DNA of 64,000 nt from Palaemon carinicauda (Eukaryota > Arthropoda > Malacostraca > Decapoda > Palaemonidae). Shown here one piece after another: positions 53,301 through 64,000 of the stretch; the first letter of the stretch is position 1, and the number at the start of each line of letters is the position of its first letter. The position numbers were made by a program, and so were the translations under genes. Where the stretch lies: positions 59,220,486-59,284,485 of the forward strand of contig NC_090729.1 of assembly GCF_036898095.1 (NCBI RefSeq), in the 5' to 3' direction. Under the pieces are notes generated by a model. That model saw only the letters and a list, made by a program, of their open reading frames with translations. It did no database searches and was not told the origin of the DNA.

Positions 53301-56300
53301 TTAATCGAATGCCAAGTCCCAAACCTACCAATTAGCAAGATGGTGAAGATGGGTTGATTTCAATTCTAAGTACAGAAAACCAGAATTTGACAGGTATATG
53401 TATATATAGAAGAATTGTCATTGACTTTCATCTTTCTTCGTGGCCGAGTGGTATGGTCACTGGCATACAGATATCCTGGACGAGGGTTCAAATCCCCGCT
53501 GGTCCGATATCATAGTCTTTGGGCGTTCCGCCTGGGGCTCTGATCCCCAGGTCGTTAAGAGAATCCAGACTTTAATGTATTAATATATATGGCTTATTTA
53601 AAATATGAAAGAAACAGGTTTAAATGTGCAAAAAATTTATCATTAATCGAATGCCAAGTCCTAAACCTACCAATTAGCATACGATGGTGAAGATGGGTTG
53701 ATTTCAATTCTAAGTACAGAAAACCAGAATTTGACAGGTATATGTATAGAAGAATTGTCATTGACTTTTATCTTTCTTCGTGGCCGAGTGGTATGGTCAC
53801 TGGCATACAGATATCCTAGACGAGGGTTCAAATCCCCGCTGGTCCGATATCATAGTCTTTGGGCAGTTCCGCCTGGGGCTCTGATCCCCAGGTCGTTAAC
53901 GAATCCAGACTTTAATGTATTAATATATATGGCTTATTTGAAATATGAAAGAAACACGTTTAAATGTGCAAATATTTATCATTAATCGAATGCCAAGTCC
54001 CAAACCTACCAATTAGCTACGATGGTGAGGATGGGTTGATTTCAATTCTAAGTACAGAAAACCAGAATTTGACAGGTATATGTATAGAAGAATTGTCATT
54101 GACTTTATCTTTCTTCGTGGCCGAGTGGTATGCTCACTGGCATACAGATATCCTGGACGAGAGTTCAAATCCCCGCTGGTCCGATATCATAGTCTTTAGG
54201 CGGTTCCGCCTGGGGCTCTGATCCCCAGGTCGTTAAGAGAATCCAGACTTTAATGTATTTAATATATGTGGCTTATTTGAAATATGAAAGAAACACGTTT
54301 AAATGTGCAAAATTTATCATTAATTGAATGCCAAGTCCCAAATCTACCAATTAGCTACGATGGTGAAGATGGGTTGATTTCAATTCTAAGTACAGAAAAC
54401 CAGAATTTGACAGGTATATGTATAGAAGAATTGTCATTGACTTTTATCTTTCTTCGTGGCCGAGTGGTATGGTCACTGGCATACAGATATTCCTGGACGA
54501 GGGTTCAAATCCTCGCTGGTCCGATATCAGAGTCTTTGGGCGGTTTCCGCCTGGGGCTCTGATCCCCAGGTCGTTAAGAGAATCCAGACTTTAATGTATT
54601 AATATATATGGCTTATTTGAAATATGAAAGAAACACGTTTAAATGTTCAAAAATATATCATTAATCGAATGTCCAAGTCCCAAACCTACCAATTAGCTAA
54701 GATGGTGAAGATGGGTTGATTTCAATTCTAAGTACAGAAAACCAGAATTTGACAGGTATATGTATATATATATATGAATTGTCATTGACTTTTATCTTTT
54801 TTCGTGGCCGAGTGGTATGGTCACTGGCATACAGATATCCTGGACGAGGGTTCAAAATCCTCGCTGGTCCGATATCATAGTCTTTAGGCGGTTCCGCCTG
54901 GGGCTCTGATCCCCAGGTCGTTAAGAGAATCCAGACTTTAATGTATTAATATATATGGCTTATTTAGAAATATGAAAGAAACACGTTTAAATGTGCAAAA
55001 ATTTATCATTAATCGAATGCCAAGTTCCTAAACCTACAATTAGATACGATGGTGAAGATGGGTTGATTTCAATTCTAAGTACAGAAAACCAGAATTTGAC
55101 AGGTATATGTATAGAAGAATTGTCATTGACTTTTATCTTTCTTTGTGGCCGAGTGGTATGGTCACTGGCATACAGATATCCTGGACGAGGGTTCAAATCC
55201 CCGCTGGTCCGATATCATAGTCTTTAGGCGGTTCCGCCTGGGGCTCTGATCCCCAGGTCGTTAAGAGAATCCAGACTTTAATGTATTAATATATATGGCT
55301 TATTTGAATATGAAAGAAACATGTTTAAATGTGCAAAAATTTATCATTAATCGAATGCCAAGTCCCAAACCTACCAATTAGCTACGATGGTGAAGATGGG
55401 TTGATTTCAATTCTAAGTACAGAAAACCAGAATTTGACAGGTATATGTATAGAAGAATTGTCATTGACTTTTATCTTTCTTCGTGGCCGAGTGGTATGGT
55501 CACTAGCATACAGATATCCTGGACGAGGGTTCAAATCATGCTGGTCCGATATCATAGTCTTTGGGCGTTCCGCCTGGGGCTCTGATCCCCAGGTCGTTAA
55601 GAGAATCCAGACTTTAATGTATTAATATATATAGATTATTTAGAATATGAAAGAAACACGTTTAAATGTGCAAAAATTTATCATTAATCGAATGCCAAGT
55701 CCCAAACCTACCAATTAGCTACGATGGTGAGGATGGGTTGATTTCAATTCTAAGTACAGAAAACCAGAATTTGACAGGTATATGTATAGAAGAATTGTCA
55801 TTGACTTTTATCTTTTTTCGTGGCCGAGTGGTATGGTCACTGGCATACAGATATCCTTGACGAGGGTTCAAATCCCCGCTGGTCCGATATCATAGTCTTT
55901 GGGCGTTCCGCCTGGGACTCTGATCCCCAGGTCGTTAAGAGAATCCAGACTTTAATGTATTAATATATATGGCTTTTTTGAAATATGAAAGAAACAGTTT
56001 AAATGTGCAAAAATTTATCATTAATCGAATGCCAAGTCCCAAACCTACCAATTAGCTACGATGGTGAAGATGGGTTGATTTCAATTCTAAGTACAGAAAA
56101 CCAGAATTTGACAGGTATATGTATAGAAGAATTGTCATTGACTTTTATCTTTCTTCGTGGCCGAGTGGTATGGTCACTGGCATACAGATATCCTGGACGA
56201 GGGTTCAAATCCCGCTGGTCCGATATCATAGTCTTTGGGCAGTTCCGCCTGGGGCTCTGATCCCCAGGTCGTTAAGCGAATCCAGACTTTAATGTATTAA

Positions 56301-57000
56301 TATATATGGCTTATTTGAAATATGAAAGAAACACGTTTAAATGTGCAAAAATATATCATTAATCGAATGCCAAGTCCCAAACCTACCAATTAGCTACGAT
56401 GGTGAAGATGGGTTGATTTCAATTCTAAGTACAGAAAACCAGAATTTGACAGGTATATGTATAGAAGAATTGTCATTGACTTTTATCTTTCTTCGTGGCC
56501 GAGTGGTATGGTCACTGGCATACAGATATCCTGGACGAGGGTTCAAATCCCTGCTGGTCCAATATCATAGTCTTTGGGCGGTTCCGCCTGGGGCTCTGAT
56601 CCCCAGGTCGTTAAGAGAATCCAGACTTTAATGTATTAATATATATGGCTTATTTGAAATATGAAAGAAACACGTTTAAATGTGCAAAAATTTATCATTA
56701 ATCGAATGCCAAGTCCAAACCTACCAATTAGCATACGATGGTGAAGATGGGTTGATTTCAATTCTAAGTACAGAAAACCAGAATTTGACAGGTATATGTA
56801 TAGAAGAATTGTCATTGACTTTTATCTTTCTTCGTGGCCGAGTGGTATGGTCACTGGCATACAGATATCCTGGACGAGGTTCAAATCCCCGCTGGTCCGA
56901 TATCATAGTCTTTGGCGGTTCCGCCTGGGGCTCTGATCCCCAGGTCGTTAAGAGAATCCAGACTTTAATGTATTAATATATATGGCTTATTTGAAATATG
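47342..57000 (+). repeat. Array part with many one-base homopolymer indels
   Basis: Monomers are close to the consensus in substitutions but often differ in run length: CAGAAACCAG for CAGAAAACCAG (47628, 50667), GACTTTATC for GACTTTTATC (47671, 50711, 52408), GGGCGTTCC for GGGCGGTTCC (47767, 48106, 49117). Such indels are rare in the array before and after. The DNA may be real, but the pattern looks like consensus error in long-read assembly. Confidence 0.7.
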
Positions 57001-57510
57001 AAAGAAACACGTTTAAATGTGCAAAAATATATCATTAATCGAATGCCAAGTCCCAAACCTACCAATTAGCTAAGATGGTGAAGAAGGGTTGATTTCAATT
57101 CTAAGTACAGAAAACCAGAATTTGACAGGTATATGTATAGAAGAATTATCACTGACTTTTATCTTTCTTCGTGGCCGAGTGGTATGGTCACTGGCATACA
57201 GATATCCTGGACGAGGGTTCATATCCCCGCTGGTCCAATATCATAGTCTTTGGGCGGTTCTGCCTGGGGCTCTTATCCCCAGGTCGTTAAGAGAATCCAG
57301 ACTTTAATGTATTAATATATATGGCTTATTTAGAATATGAAAGAAACACGTTTAAATGTGCAAAAATTTATCATTAACTGATTGCCAAGTCCCAAACCTA
57401 CCAATTAGATACGATGGTGAAGATGGGTTGATTTCAATTCTAAGTACAGAAAACCAGAATTTGACAGGTATATGTATAAAAGAATTGTTATCGACTTTTA
57501 TCTTTCTTCG

Positions 57511-57565
57511 TGGCCGAGTGGTATGGTCACTGGCATACAGATATCCTAGACGAGGGTTCGAATCC
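57511..57565 (+). promoter_or_regulatory. Monomer with a canonical B box (GGTTCGAATCC)
   Basis: A box TGGCCGAGTGG at 57511-57521 and B box GGTTCGAATCC at 57555-57565. This copy has the textbook tRNA B box with G at position 57, where most monomers have A. Spacing is the same as in all other units. Confidence 0.65.
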
Positions 57566-57804
57566 CCGCTGGTCCGATATCATAGTCTTTGGGCGGTTCC
57601 ACCTGGGGCTCTGATCCCCAGGTCGTTAAGAGAATCCAGACTTCAATATATTAATATATATGGCTTATTTGAAATATGAAAGAAACACGTTTAAATGTGC
57701 AAAAATATATCATTAAACGAATGCCAAGTCCCAAACCTACCAATTAGCTAGGATGGTGAAGATGGGTTGATTTCAATTCTAAGTACAGGAAACCAGAATT
57801 TGAC

Positions 57805-58013
<209 letters not shown>

Positions 58014-61000
58014 GAATTGTCATTGACTTTTATCTTTCTTCATGGCCGAGTAGTATGGTCACTGGCATACAGATATCCTGGACGAGGGTTCATATCCCCG
58101 CTGGTCCAATATCATAGTCTTTGGGCAGTTCTGCCTAGGACGCTTATCCCCAGGTCGTTAAGAGAATCCAGACTTTAATGTATTAATATATATGGCTTAT
58201 TTAGAATATGAAAGAAAGAGGTTTAAATGTGCAAAAATTTATCATTAATCGAATGCCAAGTCCTAAACCTACCAATTAGATATGATGGTGAGGATGGGTT
58301 GATTTCAATTCTAAGTACAGAAAACCAGAATTTGACAGGTATATGTATAGAAGAATTGTCATTGACTTTTATCTTTCTTCGTGGCCAAATAGTATGGTCA
58401 CTGGCATACAGATATCCTGGACGAGGGTTCAAATCCCCGCTGGTCCGATATCAGAGTCTTTGGGTGGTTCCGCCTGGGGCTCTGATCCCCAGGTCGTTAA
58501 GAGAATCCAGACTTTAATGTATTAATATATATGGCTTATTTAAAATATGAAAGAAACACGCTTAAATGTGCAAAAATTTATCATTAATCTAATGCCAAGC
58601 CCCAAACCTACCAATTAGCTACGATGGTGAAGATGGGTTGAATTCAATTCTAAGTACAGAAAACCAGAATTTGACAGGTATATGTATAGAAGAATTGTCA
58701 TTGACTTTTATCTTTCTTCGTGGCCGAGTGGTATGGTCACTGGCATACAGTTATCCTGGACGAGGGTTCAAATCCCCGCTGGTTCGATATCATAGTCTTT
58801 GGGCGTTTCCGCCTAGGGCTCTGATCCCCAGGTCGTTAAGAGAATCCAGACTTTAATTTATCAATATATATGGCTTATTTGAAATATGAAAGAAACAAGT
58901 TTAAATGTGCAAAAATTTAACATTAATTGAATGCCAAGTCCCAAACCTACCAATTAGCTAAGATGGTGAAGATGGGTTGATTTCAATTCTAAGTACAGAA
59001 AACCAAAATTTGACAGGTATATGTATAGAAGAATTGTCATTGACTTTTATCTTTCTTCGTGGCCGAGTGGTATGGACACTGGCATACAGATATCATGGAT
59101 GAGGGTTCAAATCCCCGCTGGTCCGATATCATAGTCTTTGGGCGGTTCCGCCTGGGGCTCTGATCCCCATGTCGTTAAGAGAATCCAGACTTTAATGTAT
59201 TAATATATATGGCTTATTTGAAATAAGAAAGAAACACGTTTAAATGTGCAAAAAGTTATCATTAATCGAATGCCAAGTCCCAAACCTACCAATTAGCTAC
59301 GATGGTGAAGATGGGTTGATTTCAATTCTAAGTACAGAAAACCAGAATTTGAAAGGTATATGTATAGAAGAATTGTCATTGACTTTTATCTTTCTTCGTG
59401 GACGCGTGGTATGGTCACTGGCATATAGATATCCTGGACGAGGGTTCAAATCCCCGCTGGTCCGATATCATAGTCTTTAGGCGGTTCCGCCTGGGGCTCT
59501 GATCCCCAGGTCGTTAAGAGAATCCAGACTTTAATGTATTAATATATATGGCTTATTTGAAATATGAAAGAAACACGTTTAAATGTGCAAATATTTATCA
59601 TTAATCGAATGCCAAGTCCCAAACCTACCAATTAGCTACGATGGTGAGGATGGGTTGATTTGGATTCTAAGTACAGAAAACCAGAATTTGACAGGTATAT
59701 GTATACAAGAATTGTCATTGACATTTATCTTTCTCCGTGGCCGAGTGGTATGGTCACTAGCATACAGATATCCTGGACGAGAGTTCAAATCCCCGCTGGT
59801 CCGATATCATAGTCTATAGGCGGTTCCGCCTGGGGCTCTGATCCCCAGGTCGTTAAGAGAATCCAGACTTTAATGTATTAATATATAGGGCTTATTTGAA
59901 ATATGAAAGAAACATGTTTAAATGTGCAAAAAGTTATCATTAATCGAATGCCAAGTCCCAAACCTACTAATTAGCTACGATGGTGAAGATGGGTTGATTT
60001 CAATTCTAAGTACAGAAAACCAGAATTTGAAAGGTATATGTATAGAAGAATTGTCATTGACTTTTATCTTTCTTCGTGGACGCGTGGTATGGTCACTGGC
60101 ATATAGATATCCTGGACGAGGGTTCAAATCCCCGCTGGTCCAATATCATAGTCTTTGGGCAGTTCCGCCTGGGGCTCTGATCCCCAGGTCGTTAATCGAA
60201 TCCATACTTTAATGTATTAATATATATGGCTTATTTGAAATATGAAAGAAACACGTTTAAATGTGCAAAAATTTATCATTAATCGAATGCCAAGTCCCAA
60301 ACCTACCAATTAGCTACGATGGTGAGGATGGGTTGATTTCAATTCTAAGTACAGAAATCCAGAATTTGACAGGTATATGTATAGAAGAATTGTCATTGAC
60401 ATTTATCTTTCTCCGTGGCCGAGTGGTATGGTCACTGGCATACAGATATCCTGGACGAGAGTTCAAATCCCCGATGGTCCGATATCATAGTCTTTAGGCG
60501 GTTCCGCCTGGCGCTCTGATCCCCAGGTCGTTAAGAGAATCCAGACTTTAATGTATTAATATATATGGCTTATTTGAAATATGAAAGAAACACGTTTAAA
60601 TGTGCAAAAATTTATCATTAATCGAATGCCAAGTCCCAAACCTACCAATTAGCTACGATGGTGAAGATGGGTTGATTTCAATTCTAAGTACAGAAAACCA
60701 GAATTTGACAGGTATATGTATAGAAGAATTGTCATTGACTTTTATCTTTCTTCGTGGCCGAGTGGTATGGTCACTGGCATACAGATATCCTGGACGAGGG
60801 TTCAAATCCCCGCTGGTCCGATATCATAGTCTTTAGGCGGTTCCGCCTGGGGCTCTGATCCCCAGGTCGTTAAGAGAATCCAGACTTTAATGTATTAATA
60901 TATATGGCTTATTTGAAATATGAAAGAAACACGTTTAAATGTGCAAAAATTTATCATTAATTGAATGCCAAGTCCCAAACCTACCAATTAGCTAAGATGG

Positions 61001-62770
61001 TGAAGATGGGTTGATTTCAATTCTAAGTACAGAAAACCAGAATTTGACAGGTATATGTATAGAAGAATTGTCATTGACTTTTATCTTTCTTCGTGGCCGA
61101 GTGGTATGGTCACTGGCATACAGATATCCTGGACGAGAGTTCAAATCCCCGCTGGTCCGATATCATAGTCTTTGGGCGGTTCCGCCTGGGGCTCTGATCC
61201 CCAGGTCGTTAAGAGAATCCAGACTTTAATGTATTAATATATATGGCTTATTTGAAATATGAAAGAAACACGTTTAAATGTGCAAAAATTTATCATTAAT
61301 CGAATGCCAAGTCCCAAACCTACCAATTAGCTACGATGGTGAAGATGGGTTGATTTCAATTCTAAGTACAGAAAACCAGAATTTGACAGGTATATGTATA
61401 GAAGAATTGTCATTGACTTTTATCTTTCTTCGTGGCCGAGTGGTATGGTCACTGGCATACAGATATCCTGGACGAGGGTTCAAATCCCCGCTGGTCCGAT
61501 ATCATAGTCTTTGGGCGGTTCCGCCTGGGGCTCTGATCCCCAGGTCGTTAAGAGAATCCAGACTTTAATGTATTAATATATATGGCTTATTTGAAATATG
61601 AAAGAAACACGTTTAAATGTGCAAAAATTTATCATTAATCGAATGCCAAGTCCCAAACCTACCAATTAGCTACGATGGTGAAGATGGGTTGATTTCAATT
61701 CTAAGTACAGAAAACCAGAATTTGACAGGTATATGTATAGAAGAATTGTCATTGACTTTTATCTTTCTTCGTGGCCGAGTGGTATGGTCACTGGCATACA
61801 GATATCCTGGACGAGGGTTCAAATCCCCGCTGGTCCGATATCATAGTCTTTGGCGGTTCCGCCTGGGGCTCTGATCCCCAGGTCGTTAAGAGAATCCAGA
61901 CTTTAATGTATTAATATATATGGCTTATTTGAAATATGAAAGAAACACGTTTAAATGTGCAAAAATTATCATTAATCGAATGCCAAGTCCCAAACCTACC
62001 AATTAGCTACGATGGTGAAGATGGGTTGATTTCAATTCTAAGTACAGAAAACCAGAATTTGACAGGTATATGTATAGAAGAATTGTCATTGACTTTTATC
62101 TTTCTTCGTGGCCGAGTGGTATGGTCACTGGCATACAGATATCCTGGACGAGGGTTCAAATCCCCGCTGGTCCGATATCATAGTCTTTGGGCGGTTCCGC
62201 CTGGGGCTCTGATCCCCAGGTCGTTAAGAGAATCCAGACTTTAATGTATTAATATATATGGCTTATTTGAAATATGAAAGAAACACGTTTAAATGTGCAA
62301 AAATTTATCATTAATCGAATGCCAAGTCCCAAACCTACCAATTAGCTACGATGGTGAAGATGGGTTGATTTCAATTCTAAGTACAGAAAACCAGAATTTG
62401 ACAGGTATATGTATAGAAGAATTGTCATTGACTTTTATCTTTCTTCGTGGCCGAGTGGTATGGTCACTGGCATACAGATATCCTGGACGAGGGTTCAAAT
62501 CCCCGCTGGTCCGATATCATAGTCTTTGGGCGTTCCGCCTGGGGCTCTGATCCCCAGGTCGTTAAGAGAATCCAGACTTTAATGTATTAATATATATGGC
62601 TTATTTGAAATATGAAAGAAACACGTTTAAATGTGCAAAAATTTATCATTAATCGAATGCCAAGTCCCAAACCTACCAATTAGCTACGATGGTGAAGATG
62701 GGTTGATTTCAATTCTAAGTACAGAAAACCAGAATTTGACAGGTATATGTATAGAAGAATTGTCATTGAC

Positions 62771-62774
62771 TTTT
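62771..62774 (+). terminator. Only T4 run of the consensus unit: candidate pol III terminator
   Basis: TTTT within GACTTTTATC, 11 nt upstream of the A box; the next one is at 63110-63113. No other plus-strand run of four T's occurs in the consensus monomer. T4 is the minimal RNA polymerase III stop in animals. Termination here is inference. Confidence 0.45.
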
Positions 62775-62785
62775 ATCTTTCTTCG

Positions 62786-62840
62786 TGGCCGAGTGGTATG
62801 GTCACTGGCATACAGATATCCTGGACGAGGGTTCAAATCC
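62786..62840 (+). promoter_or_regulatory. Type 2 RNA polymerase III promoter: A box and B box (representative copy)
   Basis: A box TGGCCGAGTGG (62786-62796) fits TRGYNNARNNG. B box GGTTCAAATCC (62830-62840) fits GGTTCRANNCC. Both occur in nearly every monomer of the window, with variants such as GTGGCTGAGTGG and GTGGACGAGTGG in the A box and GGTTCATATCC in type b monomers. Activity is inferred. Confidence 0.65.
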
Positions 62841-62856
62841 CCGCTGGTCCGATATC
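62815..62856 (+). other. Extended hairpin that presents the B box in its loop
   Basis: GATATC (62815-62820) can pair with GATATC (62851-62856), GGAC (62823-62826) with GTCC (62847-62850), and GGG with CCC around TTCAAAT. This gives a 42-nt imperfect hairpin. It competes with a tRNA-like fold of the same bases. Confidence 0.5.
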
Positions 62857-62866
62857 ATAGTCTTTG

Positions 62867-62897
62867 GGCGGTTCCGCCTGGGGCTCTGATCCCCAGG
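62867..62897 (+). other. Two overlapping GC-rich hairpins downstream of the tRNA-like part
   Basis: GGCGG-TT-CCGCC (62867-62878) and CCTGGGG-CTCTGAT-CCCCAGG (62877-62897). They share the CC at 62877-62878, so both cannot be full length at once. These are the most GC-rich bases of an otherwise AT-rich unit. Some copies keep pairing despite changes: GGCAG with CTGCC at about 13944 and 19474, GGCGG with TTGCC (G.T pairs) at about 30753. Confidence 0.6.
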
Positions 62898-64000
62898 TCG
62901 TTAAGAGAATCCAGACTTTAATGTATTAATATATATGGCTTATTTGAAATATGAAAGAAACACGTTTAAATGTGCAAAAATTTATCATTAATTGAATGCC
63001 AAGTCCCAAACCTACCAATTAGCTACGATGGTGAAGATGGGTTGATTTCAATTCTAAGTACAGAAAACCAGAATTTGACAGGTATATGTATAGAAGAATT
63101 GTCATTGACTTTTATCTTTCTTCGTGGCCGAGTGGTATGGTCACTGGCATACAGATATCCTGGACGAGGGTTCAAATCCCCGCTGGTCCGATATCATAGT
63201 CTTTGGGCGGTTCCGCCTGGGGCTCTGATCCCCAGGTCGTTAAGAGAATCCAGACTTTAATGTATTAATATATATGGCTTATTTGAAATATGAAAGAAAC
63301 ACGTTTAAATGTGCAAAAATTTATCATTAATCGAATGCCAAGTCCCAAACCTACCAATTAGCTACGATGGTGAAGATGGGTTGATTTCAATTCTAAGTAC
63401 AGAAAACCAGAATTTGACAGGTATATGTATAGAAGAATTGTCATTGACTTTTATCTTTCTTCGTGGCCGAGTGGTATGGTCACTGGCATACAGATATCCT
63501 GGACGAGGGTTCAAATCCCCGCTGGTCCGATATCATAGTCTTTGGGCGGTTCCGCCTGGGGCTCTGATCCCCAGGTCGTTAAGAGAATCCAGACTTTAAT
63601 GTATTAATATATATGGCTTATTTGAAATATGAAAGAAACACGTTTAAATGTGCAAAAATTTATCATTAATCGAATGCCAAGTCCCAAACCTACCAATTAG
63701 CTACGATGGTGAAGATGGGTTGATTTCAATTCTAAGTACAGAAAACCAGAATTTGAAGGTATATGTATAGAAGAATTGTCATTGACTTTTATCTTTCTTC
63801 GTGGACGCGTGGTATGGTCACTGGCATACAGATATCCTGGACGAGGGTTCAAATCCCCGCTGGTCCGATATCATAGTCTTTGGGCGGTTCCGCCTGGGGC
63901 TCTGATCCCCAGGTCGTTAAGAGAATCCAGACTTTAATGTATTAATATATATGGCTTATTTGAAATATGAAAGAAACACGTTTAAATGTGCAAAAATTTA

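Larger units (their letters stand above)
62779..62857 (+). other. tRNA-like segment of the satellite (representative copy)
   Basis: Using tRNA numbering, T8 falls at 62786 and G53 at 62831, the distance of a class I tRNA with one D-loop base to spare. A D arm can form (GCCG with TGGT, including G.T pairs). The T loop is TTCAAAT with GGG/CCC beneath it, but the outer two pairs of the T stem fail. I cannot pair the acceptor stem or the anticodon stem, so no anticodon is assigned and this is not a functional tRNA gene. The 5' part (CGTGGCCGAGTGG) most resembles serine/leucine tRNAs. SINEs commonly keep the A and B boxes while losing the stems; I infer such an origin. Confidence 0.7.
60560..64000 (+). 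repeat. Highly homogeneous end of the array
   Basis: About ten monomers nearly identical to each other, with an exact 339-bp step (for example 61278, 61617; 62631, 62970, 63309). They define the consensus used here. Remaining variants are single bases or one-base indels, plus a GTGGACGCGTGG A-box variant at about 63803 that is also found near 59400 and 60079. Confidence 0.9.

Noticed and set aside
62779..62857. A functional tRNA-Ser or tRNA-Leu gene
   Set aside because: A and B boxes are good, but no acceptor or anticodon stem can be formed and there is no long variable arm as expected for Ser or Leu.

Overview
The window is eukaryotic repeat DNA, almost certainly from a metazoan. The support is a decayed BEL/Pao LTR retrotransposon with zinc-knuckle Gag, aspartic protease, RT-RNase H and integrase, and TTAA-flanked elements with piggyBac-type ends. 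The AT-rich composition and element mix fit an arthropod; a crustacean is my guess and is not shown by the sequence. I see no host protein gene and no bacterial-type operon.

Layout. (1) 1-5714 is the internal region of a BEL/Pao element broken by stops and frameshifts; a possible 3' LTR starts at 5782, and no gene is visible from there to the 500-N assembly gap at 6865-7364. (2) 7365-22718 alternates two kinds of DNA. Three copies of a ~3.19 kb element (B1, left end lost in the gap, to 10266; B2 13998-17191; B3 19532-22718) have 15-bp terminal inverted repeats beginning CCCTGG, and TTAA at their ends. Their interiors are mostly a diverged ~188-bp tandem repeat. They lie in blocks of a second, unrelated satellite (10267-13997 and 17192-19531). 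(3) 22719-64000 is an uninterrupted array of that second satellite and runs off the window edge.

The main satellite has a 339-bp unit, roughly 138 copies by length arithmetic. Each unit carries a tRNA-like segment with an A box and a B box at tRNA spacing (type 2 RNA polymerase III promoter), then strong predicted RNA hairpins and an AT-rich tail. In the consensus unit the only run of four T's lies 11 nt upstream of the next A box, so a pol III transcript would be about one unit long. This looks like a tRNA-derived SINE-like sequence that became a satellite.

The array shows several layers of history. B1, B2 and B3 all sit at the same TTAA of the unit, and flanking monomers are shared, so the inserted element was copied with the satellite. 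A ~4.78 kb block of 14 monomers is tandemly duplicated with very few differences (37.8-47.3 kb). (TA)n tracts have expanded repeatedly at one position of the unit. Part of the array (about 47.3-57 kb) is rich in single-base homopolymer indels, and 60.6-64.0 kb is nearly homogeneous. Many short open frames occur on both strands of the arrays; I regard them as by-products of the repeat and not genes.
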